A DNA stretch of 64,000 nucleotides from the NCBI RefSeq assembly GCF_011388215.1, contig NZ_CP049989.1:3906001-3970000 (forward strand), read 5' to 3'. Position numbers and translations under genes: made by a program. Below the pieces are notes generated by a model. It saw only the letters and a list, made by a program, of their open reading frames with translations. It was not told the origin of the DNA and did not search any database. This document shows positions 46,749 to 62,511 of the stretch, piece by piece. The stretch is from Hydrogenophaga crocea (GTDB lineage: Bacteria; Pseudomonadota; Gammaproteobacteria; Burkholderiales; Burkholderiaceae_C). Position 1 is the first letter of the stretch. Every line of letters starts with the position of its first letter.

Positions 46749-47129
46749 ATGGCCTCCTCCGACGTTCAAACCGTTTCTTCTGGCGCCGACAAAGCCAAGC
46801 TGGGCTTGGCCGTGGCGTTGGTGCTGGGCGGTTTCGTGGCCTTCTACCTGCTGGGTGGCCGCGGCGCGTTGGCCCAGTGGGGCGCGCTGATCGTCGCGCT
46901 CGCCGCGGGCATCGCGGTGTTCGCGGTGTCCGAGTCGGGCAAGCAGCTGATCGCTTTTGGCCGCGACTCGTGGAAAGAGGTCAAGAAGGTGGTGTGGCCG
47001 GCCCGCAAGGAAGCCATGCAGATGACCGCCTACGTGTTCGTCTTCGTGGTGGTGATGGCGATCTTCCTGTGGCTGACCGACAAAACGCTGGAATGGGTCT
47101 TCTACGACCTGATCCTGCGCTGGAGATGA
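46749..47129 (+). CDS. secE: Preprotein translocase subunit SecE
   Basis: The 126-residue protein has three hydrophobic stretches, the last after the family signature [20 protein letters not shown], where the conserved amphipathic helix binds SecY. The 3-helix form is that of gamma- and beta-proteobacteria. It precedes nusG by 4 nt, the normal pairing. The ATG at 46749 follows a pyrimidine-rich stretch without a strong SD. Confidence 0.96.
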   Translation: MASSDVQTVSSGADKAKLGLAVALVLGGFVAFYLLGGRGALAQWGALIVALAAGIAVFAVSESGKQLIAFGRDSWKEVKKVVWPARKEAMQMTAYVFVFVVVMAIFLWLTDKTLEWVFYDLILRWR

Positions 47130-47133
47130 CCCA

Positions 47134-47709
47134 ATGACCGAACAACAGACGTCCGTGGCCCAGCTGGCCCCCGCCGAAGGCATGCGCTGGTATGTGGTGC
47201 ATGCCTATTCGGGCATGGAGAAGGCCGCCGAGCGCAACATCATCGAGCGCATCAACCGCGCCGGCATGCAGGACAAGTTCGGCCGCATCCTCGTGCCCAC
47301 CGAAGAGGTGGTCGAGGTCAAGAACGGCCAGAAGCGCACCACCGAACGCAAGTTCTTCCCCGGCTACGTGCTGGTGGAAATGGTGATGGACGACGACACC
47401 TGGCACCTGATCAAGCACACCAACAAGGTGACCGGCTTCGTCGGCGGTGCCAAGAACCGCCCCGTGCCCATCTCGGAAGAGGACGTTCAGAAGATCGTCA
47501 GCCAGATGCAGGAAGGCACCGACAAGCCGCGCCACAAGGTGGAGTTCGTGGTGGGCGAGTACGTGCGCGTCAAGGAAGGCCCGTTCACCGACTTCAACGG
47601 CACGGTCGAAGAAGTCAACTACGAGAAGAACAAGATGCGCGTGTCGGTGACCATCTTCGGTCGCGCCACGCCGGTCGAGCTCGAATTCAGCCAGGTCGAA
47701 AAGACCTGA
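47134..47709 (+). CDS. nusG: Transcription termination/antitermination factor NusG
   Basis: The 191-residue protein has the NGN domain ([20 protein letters not shown]) and the C-terminal KOW domain ([18 protein letters not shown]). NusG binds RNA polymerase clamp helices, stimulates elongation and couples to Rho and S10. It starts 4 nt after secE. A strong terminator-like hairpin lies right after its stop. Confidence 0.98.
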   Translation: MTEQQTSVAQLAPAEGMRWYVVHAYSGMEKAAERNIIERINRAGMQDKFGRILVPTEEVVEVKNGQKRTTERKFFPGYVLVEMVMDDDTWHLIKHTNKVTGFVGGAKNRPVPISEEDVQKIVSQMQEGTDKPRHKVEFVVGEYVRVKEGPFTDFNGTVEEVNYEKNKMRVSVTIFGRATPVELEFSQVEKT

Positions 47710-47717
47710 TCGTTTCC

Positions 47718-47757
47718 GGCGTTCGCGGGTCGGCCCGACGCGAGCGCCTTGATTTTT
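47718..47757 (+). terminator. Rho-independent terminator-like hairpin between nusG and rplK
   Basis: GGCGTTCGCG (47718-47727) pairs with CGCGAGCGCC (47739-47748) with one GU pair; an inner TCG/CGA pair after a GG bulge closes a GCC loop. TTGATTTTT follows at once. This is the form of an intrinsic terminator. It lies 9 nt after the nusG stop and 63 nt before rplK, and no clear promoter for rplK is seen in between. Confidence 0.7.
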
Positions 47758-47819
47758 CCGGGTCCCCAAGCGCGAGGAGGTGGCTGATACCCACCGTTTG
47801 AACTCGCAGGAGCTGAAAC

Positions 47820-48251
47820 ATGGCGAAGAAAATCGTCGGCTTCATCAAGCTGCAGGTGCCAGCTGGTAAGGCCAACCCCTCCCCCCCGATCGGTCCGGCG
47901 CTGGGTCAGCGCGGCCTGAACATCATGGAGTTCTGCAAGGCGTTCAACGCCCAGACCCAGGGCGTCGAGCCCGGTCTGCCGCTGCCCGTGGTGATCACGG
48001 CCTTCGCGGACAAGAGCTTCACCTTCATCATCAAGACGCCGCCGGCGACGACCCTGATCAAGAAGGCCATCAAGCTCGACAAGGGCTCTTCGGTGCCCAA
48101 CAAGAACAAGGTCGGCAAGATCACCCGGGCCCAGCTCGAGGAAATCGCCAAGACCAAGATGAAGGACATGACCGCTGCCGACGTGGACGCCGCCGTGCGC
48201 ACGATCGCCGGTTCGGCCCGTTCGATGGGCGTGATCGTGGAGGGCGTGTAA
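47820..48251 (+). CDS. rplK: 50S ribosomal protein L11
   Basis: The 143-residue protein starts [20 protein letters not shown] and contains the Pro-rich segment [22 protein letters not shown] of the L11 N-terminal domain (thiostrepton-binding stalk base). AGGAG precedes the ATG. It abuts rplA without a gap. Confidence 0.99.
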   Translation: MAKKIVGFIKLQVPAGKANPSPPIGPALGQRGLNIMEFCKAFNAQTQGVEPGLPLPVVITAFADKSFTFIIKTPPATTLIKKAIKLDKGSSVPNKNKVGKITRAQLEEIAKTKMKDMTAADVDAAVRTIAGSARSMGVIVEGV

Positions 48252-48947
48252 ATGGCCAAGCTCACCAAAAAGCAGAAACTGTCCGAAGGCAAGGTCGACA
48301 GCAACAAGCTGTACCCCCTGACCGACGCCCTGAAGATCGTTCAGGAATTCGCCACCGCCAAGTTCGATGAGTCGATCGACGTCTCGATCCAGCTCGGCGT
48401 GGACGCCAAGAAGTCCGACCAGGTGGTGCGCGGCGCCGTCGTGATGCCCAACGGCACCGGCAAGACCAAGCGCGTGGCCGTGTTCGCCCAGGGCGCCAAG
48501 GCCGAAGAAGCCAAGGCCGCCGGTGCCGACATCGTCGGCATGGACGACCTCGCCGCTTCGGTGAAGGCCGGCAACATCGATTTCGATGTCGTCATCGCCT
48601 CGCCCGACGCGATGCGCGTGGTCGGTACGCTGGGTCAGGTGCTCGGTCCCCGTGGCCTGATGCCCAACCCCAAGGTCGGCACCGTGACGCCCGACGTGGC
48701 CACCGCCGTGAAGAATGCCAAGGCCGGTCAGGTGCAGTTCCGCGTCGACAAGGCCGGCATCATCCACGGCACCATTGGCCGCCGCTCGTTCGACGCCGCC
48801 AAGCTGCAAGGCAACCTGCTGGCGCTGATCGATGCCCTGAACAAGGCCAAGCCGGCCACCAGCAAGGGTGTGTACCTGCGCAAGCTGGCCGTCTCGTCGA
48901 CCATGGGTGTGGGCGTCCGCGTGGACACCCAGACGCTGTCGGCCTGA
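48252..48947 (+). CDS. rplA: 50S ribosomal protein L1
   Basis: The 231-residue L1 stalk protein has the signature [20 protein letters not shown] and [19 protein letters not shown]. In Escherichia coli L1 represses translation of its own rplK-rplA message. It begins on the base after the rplK stop. Confidence 0.99.
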   Translation: MAKLTKKQKLSEGKVDSNKLYPLTDALKIVQEFATAKFDESIDVSIQLGVDAKKSDQVVRGAVVMPNGTGKTKRVAVFAQGAKAEEAKAAGADIVGMDDLAASVKAGNIDFDVVIASPDAMRVVGTLGQVLGPRGLMPNPKVGTVTPDVATAVKNAKAGQVQFRVDKAGIIHGTIGRRSFDAAKLQGNLLALIDALNKAKPATSKGVYLRKLAVSSTMGVGVRVDTQTLSA

Positions 48948-48961
48948 TGGTTTGAAGAATT

Positions 48962-49190
48962 CGGGCGGCCTCGGCCGCCCGGGTGTGGTGGGTCCGGGGC
49001 GGGCGGCAACGCCGGCACCGGGGCCATCCAAGACCGTTGGCGTGGGCCTTCACGGGCCCACTTAATTCCCCACCGGGGGCCAACGCAGATGGCGATCCCG
49101 CCGCTGAAAGAAATCCCAGGGTTTCGGACATCGGTTGATCGCTGCAATGAGGCGTGTGAAGGGTGGCAACACCCCCGCACATTGAAGGAG
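48962..49190 (+). promoter_or_regulatory. rplJ leader (L10-type ribosomal protein leader) with two strong stems
   Basis: The 249-nt gap between rplA and rplJ has a 9-bp stem CGGGCGGCC/GGCCGCCCG (48962-48981) just after rplA and a 7-bp stem GTGGGCC/GGCCCAC (49042-49061). The latter is followed by an AT-rich stretch and a conserved-looking region up to the rplJ start. An L10-leader RNA that binds L10(L12)4 is the expected autoregulatory element here. The first stem may end or attenuate the rplKA transcript. The match to the RNA family model was not tested. Confidence 0.55.
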
Positions 49191-49196
49191 TGAACC

Positions 49197-49703
49197 TTGA
49201 GTCTGAATCGCAGTGAGAAAGAAGCGGTCATCACCGAAGTGACCGGCCTCGCCGCCAAAGCTCAAACCCTCGTGATCGCGGAATACCGCGGCATCACGGT
49301 CGCTTCCATGGACAAGTTGCGTGTGACCGCCCGCAACAGCGGCGTGAGCCTGAGCGTGTTGAAAAACACCCTGGCCCGCCGTGCGGTCGCCGGCAGCCCG
49401 TTCGAGGTCGTGGCCGACAAGATGACCGGTCCGCTGGTCTACGGCTTCTCCGAAGACGCTGTGGCCGCCGCCAAGGTGGTGGCCGAGTTCGCGAAGACCA
49501 ACGACAAGCTGGTCATCCGCGGCGGTGTCTACGCGGGCAAGGCGCTGGACGTCGAAGGTGTGAAGCAGCTCGCCAGCATCCCCTCGAAAGAGGTCCTGCT
49601 CGCGCAGCTTTGTGGCCTGCTCAAATCGCCGATCTCCCGCACCGCGGTGGTCCTCGGCGCGCTGGCCGCGAAAAAAGGCGAAGGCGAAACCGCTGCCGCC
49701 TGA
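49197..49703 (+). CDS. rplJ: 50S ribosomal protein L10
   Basis: A 168-residue stalk protein starting [18 protein letters not shown] and containing [17 protein letters not shown], typical of L10 that anchors L7/L12 dimers. It uses a TTG start (49197) preceded by GGAG, about 6 nt away; the TTG initiation may help translational control by the leader. It is followed by rplL after 45 nt. Confidence 0.98.
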   Translation: MSLNRSEKEAVITEVTGLAAKAQTLVIAEYRGITVASMDKLRVTARNSGVSLSVLKNTLARRAVAGSPFEVVADKMTGPLVYGFSEDAVAAAKVVAEFAKTNDKLVIRGGVYAGKALDVEGVKQLASIPSKEVLLAQLCGLLKSPISRTAVVLGALAAKKGEGETAAA

Positions 49704-49748
49704 GCGCGCGCAGTGTCCCCCCATTCAACCGATTGATAGGAAACCCAA

Positions 49749-50126
49749 ATGGCATTCGATAAAGACGCATTTCTGACCGCCCTGGACAGCATGTCGGTCA
49801 TGGAACTCAACGACCTGGTGAAAGCCATCGAAGAGAAGTTCGGCGTGAGCGCCGCGGCCATGGCCGCTCCGGCCGCCGCCGGTGGTGGCGCCGCTGCCGC
49901 CGCCGCTGAAGAGAAGACCGAATTCAACGTCGTGCTGACCGACGCCGGCGCCAACAAGGTGTCCGTCATCAAGGCCGTGCGCGAAATCACCGGTCTGGGC
50001 CTGAAAGAAGCCAAAGACCTGGTCGACGGCGCGCCCAAGAACGTGAAAGAAGGCATTGCCAAGGCCGATGCCGAAGCCGCCGTCAAGAAGCTGGTGGAAG
50101 CCGGCGCCAAGGCCGAGCTCAAGTAA
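49749..50126 (+). CDS. rplL: 50S ribosomal protein L7/L12
   Basis: A 125-residue stalk protein with N-terminal dimerisation helix ([20 protein letters not shown]), an Ala-rich hinge (about 38-55) and the C-terminal factor-binding domain [20 protein letters not shown] ... [20 protein letters not shown]. It is the last ribosomal gene before rpoB. Confidence 0.99.
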   Translation: MAFDKDAFLTALDSMSVMELNDLVKAIEEKFGVSAAAMAAPAAAGGGAAAAAAEEKTEFNVVLTDAGANKVSVIKAVREITGLGLKEAKDLVDGAPKNVKEGIAKADAEAAVKKLVEAGAKAELK

Positions 50127-50141
50127 TCCGCTCGACCCCGC

Positions 50142-50192
50142 AGGCTGGAGTGCTCGAAAGGGCCTCCAGCCTTGTGTGCTTTCAGAGCACAC
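50142..50192 (+). promoter_or_regulatory. Tandem hairpins between rplL and rpoB
   Basis: AGGCTGGAG/CTCCAGCCT (50142-50150 and 50164-50172) and GTGTGCT/AGCACAC (50174-50180 and 50186-50192) form two adjacent stems at the 5' part of the 262-nt gap between rplL and rpoB. They sit where Escherichia coli has the rpoBC attenuator and an RNase III site. The first is not followed by a long T-run, so it would set the rplL/rpoB ratio by partial termination or processing. Confidence 0.55.
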
Positions 50193-50388
50193 CTGAAATG
50201 GACCTCGGCACGAAGCCCCGGGATCCCTTTCAAGTGTTTTCTGACCCCGACTGCAGAAGACCACTTGGTTCGGGCCCGCGTGCAATGCGCGGGCCGTCCG
50301 CCATCGGTTGGTAGAGGCCAGCCACCAAGCTCGTCAGCGCAGCGCGCCGCTGACCGACAGTCGCCAAGACCTCAAGCCCGGAGATCTC

Positions 50389-54507
<4,119 letters not shown>

Positions 54508-54532
54508 TCCACTGAAGTAAAGGAAAGCTCAC

Positions 54533-58747
<4,215 letters not shown>

Positions 58748-58770
58748 TCCGCCGCGTTCGTCCGCAAGGC

Positions 58771-58805
58771 AAGGCCCCCGGTCGCAAGGCCGGGGGCCTT
58801 TCTTT
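58771..58805 (+). terminator. Rho-independent terminator after rpoC
   Basis: An 11-bp GC-rich stem AAGGCCCCCGG/CCGGGGGCCTT with an 8-nt loop (tcgcaagg) is followed by TCTTTCT. It closes the rplKAJL-rpoBC operon, 24 nt after the rpoC stop. Confidence 0.92.
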
Positions 58806-58874
58806 CTGCGGCGCCGGGGCTTGCGGCAAGATCGCCGGCGCGCGCATGGCGCGCACACACGAGGAGTGGGAACG

Positions 58875-59468
58875 ATGAGCGTTGCGCAATGGGTCTTGCT
58901 GGTGCTGGTGCTGGTCATCGGCTTCTGGGCCGTCGGGGCCTACAACCGGCTGGTGCGCCTGCGCAACGGCATCGCGAACGCCTTTGCGCAGATCGACGTG
59001 CAGCTCAAGCGCCGCCACGACCTGGTTCCCAACCTCGTGGAAGTGGCGCGCAAGTACCTCGCGCACGAAGCCCAGACGCTCGAGGCCGTGATCGCCGCGC
59101 GCAACCAGGCGCGCACCGCCGAGCAGGCCGCCTCGGGCGCGCCGCTGGCCGCGGGCGTCATGGGCACGCTGTCGGGCGCCGAGCAGCTGCTCGGCGGCGC
59201 GATCGGGCGCCTCATGGCGGTGGCCGAGGACTATCCCGAACTCAAGGCCGACGCCACCATGCGCGAGCTCAGCGAAGAGCTCGCGAGCACCGAGAACCGC
59301 ATCGGCTTCGCGCGCCAGGCCTACAACGACCACACCCTGGCCTACAACGACGCGGTGCAGGAATTCCCGGCGCTGATCGTGGCGCGCCTGTTCGGCTTCA
59401 CGCCGCAGGCCATGCTCGAATCGACCACCAGCGACGCCGAGCGGCAGCCCGTGCGGGTGCAGTTCTGA
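58875..59468 (+). CDS. LemA family protein
   Basis: A 197-residue protein with one N-terminal transmembrane helix (QWVLLVLVLVIGFWAVGAY) followed by the LemA core YNRLVRLRNGIANAFAQIDV, KRRHDLVPNLVEVARKYL and AYNDHTLAYNDAVQEFPA. LemA proteins of bacteria span the inner membrane; their role is not settled. A GAGGAG site lies about 10 nt before the ATG. It is followed after 25 nt by an M48 peptidase gene, a pairing found in many bacteria. Confidence 0.93.
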   Translation: MSVAQWVLLVLVLVIGFWAVGAYNRLVRLRNGIANAFAQIDVQLKRRHDLVPNLVEVARKYLAHEAQTLEAVIAARNQARTAEQAASGAPLAAGVMGTLSGAEQLLGGAIGRLMAVAEDYPELKADATMRELSEELASTENRIGFARQAYNDHTLAYNDAVQEFPALIVARLFGFTPQAMLESTTSDAERQPVRVQF

Positions 59469-59493
59469 GCGGCCGCGGCCGGCCCGGCGCGCG

Positions 59494-60519
59494 ATGCGTT
59501 TCTTCGAGTCCCAACGCGAGGCCCGCGCGCGCAGCCGGCGCCTGGTGCTGGCCTTCGGGCTCACGGTGCTGCTGCTGGTGCTCGCGGTCAACCTCGCGCT
59601 CGCGCTCGGCTGGTGGCTCAGCGGGGGCTTCTTCTTCTCCGGGCCGCTGCGGTTCCCGCGCCACTTCTGGGCCGTCAACACCGGCATGACGCTGTTCTTC
59701 GTGCTCGGGGGCTGGTGGCTCGAGACCTCGCAGCTGCAGCACCAGGGCGCGGTGCGGTTGGCCGAACGCATGGGCGCACGCGCGCTCAGGCCCTCGGGCG
59801 AGCCGGCCGAGCAGCGCTTTGCGAACATCGTGGACGAACTCGCCATCGCCTCGGGCCTGCCGCGGCCGCAGGCCATGGTGGTGGCGCGCGACGCCGCCAT
59901 CAACGCCTTCGCCACCGGCTGGGACGCCGACGGTGCGGTCGTGGCCGTCACCCAGGGCGCACTCGACCAGCTCACGCGCGAAGAGTTGCAAGGCCTGGTG
60001 GCGCACGAGCTTGGCCACATCGGCGAGGGTGACACCCGGCTGAACCTGCGCCTCGCCGGCATGGTGTTCGGCCTCGAAATGGTCTACCGGCTCGGGCAGC
60101 GCCTGCTCGAACCGGACGAACGCGGCGGCCGCTTCCTGTGGGCCGTGATGGGTTTCTTCCTGATGGTCGCGGGCTGGCTCGGCTGGATCGCGGGCCATGC
60201 GCTGCAGGCCGCGGTGTCGCGCCAGCGCGAGTTCCTCGCCGACGCGCGCGCCGTGCAATGGACGCGCAGCCGCGACGGCCTGGGCGGGGTGCTGCGCAAG
60301 GTCATGACGCAGCAGCGCGAAGGCGTCGAAGCGCGCGCCATCGGCGCGCCGCTGCAGCACCTGCTGCTGGTCGGCAACGCCCCCGGCCGGCTCGACCGCT
60401 GGCTCGATTCGCACCCGCCGCTGGCCGAGCGCGTGCGCCGCATCTATGGCCGGCCCATGGGCCCGTTGCCGCTCGCGCGGCCCGAGCCCGTGGGCGATCC
60501 CACCGCCCACCCCGCATGA
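59494..60519 (+). CDS. M48-family membrane metalloprotease
   Basis: A 341-residue protein with two N-terminal membrane helices (about 17-40 and 62-80), the zinc motif HELGH in LVAHELGHIGEGDT near residue 172, and two more hydrophobic segments near 212-240. The third zinc ligand is likely Glu in REFLADARAVQ. It resembles HtpX-like M48 proteins. It lies after lemA and overlaps rsmB by 4 nt. Confidence 0.9.
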   Translation: MRFFESQREARARSRRLVLAFGLTVLLLVLAVNLALALGWWLSGGFFFSGPLRFPRHFWAVNTGMTLFFVLGGWWLETSQLQHQGAVRLAERMGARALRPSGEPAEQRFANIVDELAIASGLPRPQAMVVARDAAINAFATGWDADGAVVAVTQGALDQLTREELQGLVAHELGHIGEGDTRLNLRLAGMVFGLEMVYRLGQRLLEPDERGGRFLWAVMGFFLMVAGWLGWIAGHALQAAVSRQREFLADARAVQWTRSRDGLGGVLRKVMTQQREGVEARAIGAPLQHLLLVGNAPGRLDRWLDSHPPLAERVRRIYGRPMGPLPLARPEPVGDPTAHPA

Positions 60520-61859
60520 GCGCTCCGTCCGTTTCCCCCTCAGCCCCCACCCTGGGCCAGCAGCTCGCGCACACGGCCCGCGCCGTGCTCGCGGTGCGCC
60601 AGGGCCGCTCGCTCACCGACGCACTGGCCGATGTGCCCGCACCACTGCGCGCGGGCGTGCAGGCGCTGGCCTTTCACACGCTGCGCGAGCTCGGCACCTG
60701 CGAAGCCCTGGTCGCACAGCTCGCCGAGCGCGCGCCGCCACCGCCCCTGCGCGCGCTGATGTGCGCGGCGCTGGCGCTGCTGACCGCACCCGACGCGCCC
60801 GGCGCGCGCTACGCGGCGCACACCGTGGTCGACCAGGCGGTGCGCGCGGCGCAGCACGAGCCGCGCTGGCAGCGCCAGGCCGGCTTCCTCAACGCCTGCC
60901 TGCGCCGCTACCTGCGCGAAACCGAGGCCCTGCGCGCCGCGGTGGCGAGCGACCCGGTGGCGCAGTGGAACCACCCGCGCTGGTGGATCGAACGCGTGCA
61001 GCGCGACCACCCCGAGGCCTGGCGGGGCATCCTCACGGCCAACAACCACCCCGGGCCCATGACCCTGCGCGTGAACCGCCGCCGCACCACGCGCGAGGCG
61101 CTGGCGCAGGCGCTCGCGCAGCAGGGTGTGGCCAGCCGCGCGGTGGGCGACGACGGTCTGGAGCTTGCGCGGGCCCTGCCCGTGGAGCAGCTGCCCGGCT
61201 TCGCCGCCGGCGATTGCTCGGTGCAGGACGAGGCTGCCCAGCTCGCCGTCCCGCTGCTGCTGCAAGGCCTGCCCGCCGGGACGCGCCCGCGCGTGCTCGA
61301 CGCCTGCGCCGCGCCCGGCGGCAAGACCGCGCACCTGCTCGAGCGCGCCGACGCCGATCTGCTCGCGCTCGACGTCGACCCGCAGCGCTGCCAGCGCATC
61401 ACCGACAACCTGCAGCGCCTGGGCCTGCAGGCCGACGTGCGCTGCGCCGACGCCGCACAGCCGGCCACCTGGTGGGACGGCCGGCCCTTCGATGCCATCC
61501 TGCTCGACGCGCCGTGCACCGCCTCGGGCATCGTGCGCCGCCACCCCGACGTGCGCTGGCTGCGCCGCGACAGCGACGTGGCCGCGCTCGCGCGCACCCA
61601 GCGCGCGCTGCTCGACGCCCTCTGGCCGCTGCTGTGCGAAGGCGGTCGGCTGGTGTACGCCACCTGCTCGGTGTTCCGCGCCGAGGGCAGCGAGCAGCTG
61701 CAAGCGTTCCTTCAGCGCCACACCGACGCGCTTTCCGCCCCCGCCCCGGGCCACCTGTTGCCAGGGCTTCCCGATACGGTGGGGGAGTTCAACGACAATC
61801 GATCGCGTGGACCGGACGGCTTCTATTACGCCTGCATCGACAAGGCCCGCGCCCGCTGA
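60516..61859 (+). CDS. rsmB: 16S rRNA (cytosine-967-C5) methyltransferase
   Basis: RsmB methylates C967 of 16S rRNA. The 447-residue protein has a NusB-like N-terminal domain (about 10-150) and a Nol1/Nop2/Sun methyltransferase with DACAAPGGKTAHLLE, DAPCTASGIVRRHPD (catalytic Cys) and ATCSVFRAEG (second Cys). GTG or ATG start is settled by the ATGA overlap with the peptidase gene at 60516. It leads into the DUF4390 gene. Confidence 0.96.
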   Translation: MSAPSVSPSAPTLGQQLAHTARAVLAVRQGRSLTDALADVPAPLRAGVQALAFHTLRELGTCEALVAQLAERAPPPPLRALMCAALALLTAPDAPGARYAAHTVVDQAVRAAQHEPRWQRQAGFLNACLRRYLRETEALRAAVASDPVAQWNHPRWWIERVQRDHPEAWRGILTANNHPGPMTLRVNRRRTTREALAQALAQQGVASRAVGDDGLELARALPVEQLPGFAAGDCSVQDEAAQLAVPLLLQGLPAGTRPRVLDACAAPGGKTAHLLERADADLLALDVDPQRCQRITDNLQRLGLQADVRCADAAQPATWWDGRPFDAILLDAPCTASGIVRRHPDVRWLRRDSDVAALARTQRALLDALWPLLCEGGRLVYATCSVFRAEGSEQLQAFLQRHTDALSAPAPGHLLPGLPDTVGEFNDNRSRGPDGFYYACIDKARAR

Positions 61860-61884
61860 ACCCGGCCGAGCCGGCCGTGGCGGC

Positions 61885-62511
61885 GTGGTACGCACGCTGC
61901 ATGCCGCGTGGCGCGCACTGGCGCTGGTCCTGCTGCTCGGCCTGCCACTGGCCTGGTCGCAGCCGCCCGAGGTCCGCCAGCTGTCGCTGCAGCGCACCCC
62001 CGAAGCCCTCTACCTCAACGCCCGGCTCGGCATCGCGCCGCACGGCGCGGTGCAGGATGCGCTGCTCAAGGGCGTGCCGCTGTACTTCGTGTGGGAGGCC
62101 ACGGTGCTGCGCGAACGCTGGTACTGGACCGACCGCCGCGTCGCGGCGCAGCGCCGCGTGCTGCGCCTGGCCTACCAGCCGCTGACGCGGCTCTGGCGCG
62201 TGAGCCTGTCGACCGACAACGGCGGCGGCACCGGCGGCGCCGGCCTGCAGTACGCGCTGCACCAGAACCACGACACCCTGGAAGAGGCGCTGGCCGCGAT
62301 CGGCCGCGCCTCGCGCTGGCGCCTGGCCGACGCCGGCCAGCTCGAACCCGGCGCCGAGCACCACGTGCAATTCGACTTCCGCCTCGACCTGACCCTGCTG
62401 CCGCGGCCGTTCCAGATCGGCCTGGGCTCGCAGGCCGAGTGGTCCATGCAGTTCAGCCAGGAACTGCAGGTGCCCAACGCGCCCACGGCCGAAACCGCGT
62501 CCGATTCGTGA
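61885..62511 (+). CDS. DUF4390 domain protein with signal peptide
   Basis: The 208-residue frame starts at a GTG (61885), giving VRTLHAAWRALALVLLLGLP, a hydrophobic signal (cleavage likely after WSQ near 28). The body is the DUF4390 family: SLQRTPEALYLNARLGIA, LKGVPLYFVWEATVLRERWY and RVLRLAYQPLTRLWRVSL are typical. Function unknown. The stop overlaps the ntrY start by 4 nt (GTGA), and rsmB lies upstream, an order conserved in beta-proteobacteria, suggesting envelope or NtrYX-linked work. No ribosome-binding site is clear. Confidence 0.85.
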   Translation: MVRTLHAAWRALALVLLLGLPLAWSQPPEVRQLSLQRTPEALYLNARLGIAPHGAVQDALLKGVPLYFVWEATVLRERWYWTDRRVAAQRRVLRLAYQPLTRLWRVSLSTDNGGGTGGAGLQYALHQNHDTLEEALAAIGRASRWRLADAGQLEPGAEHHVQFDFRLDLTLLPRPFQIGLGSQAEWSMQFSQELQVPNAPTAETASDS

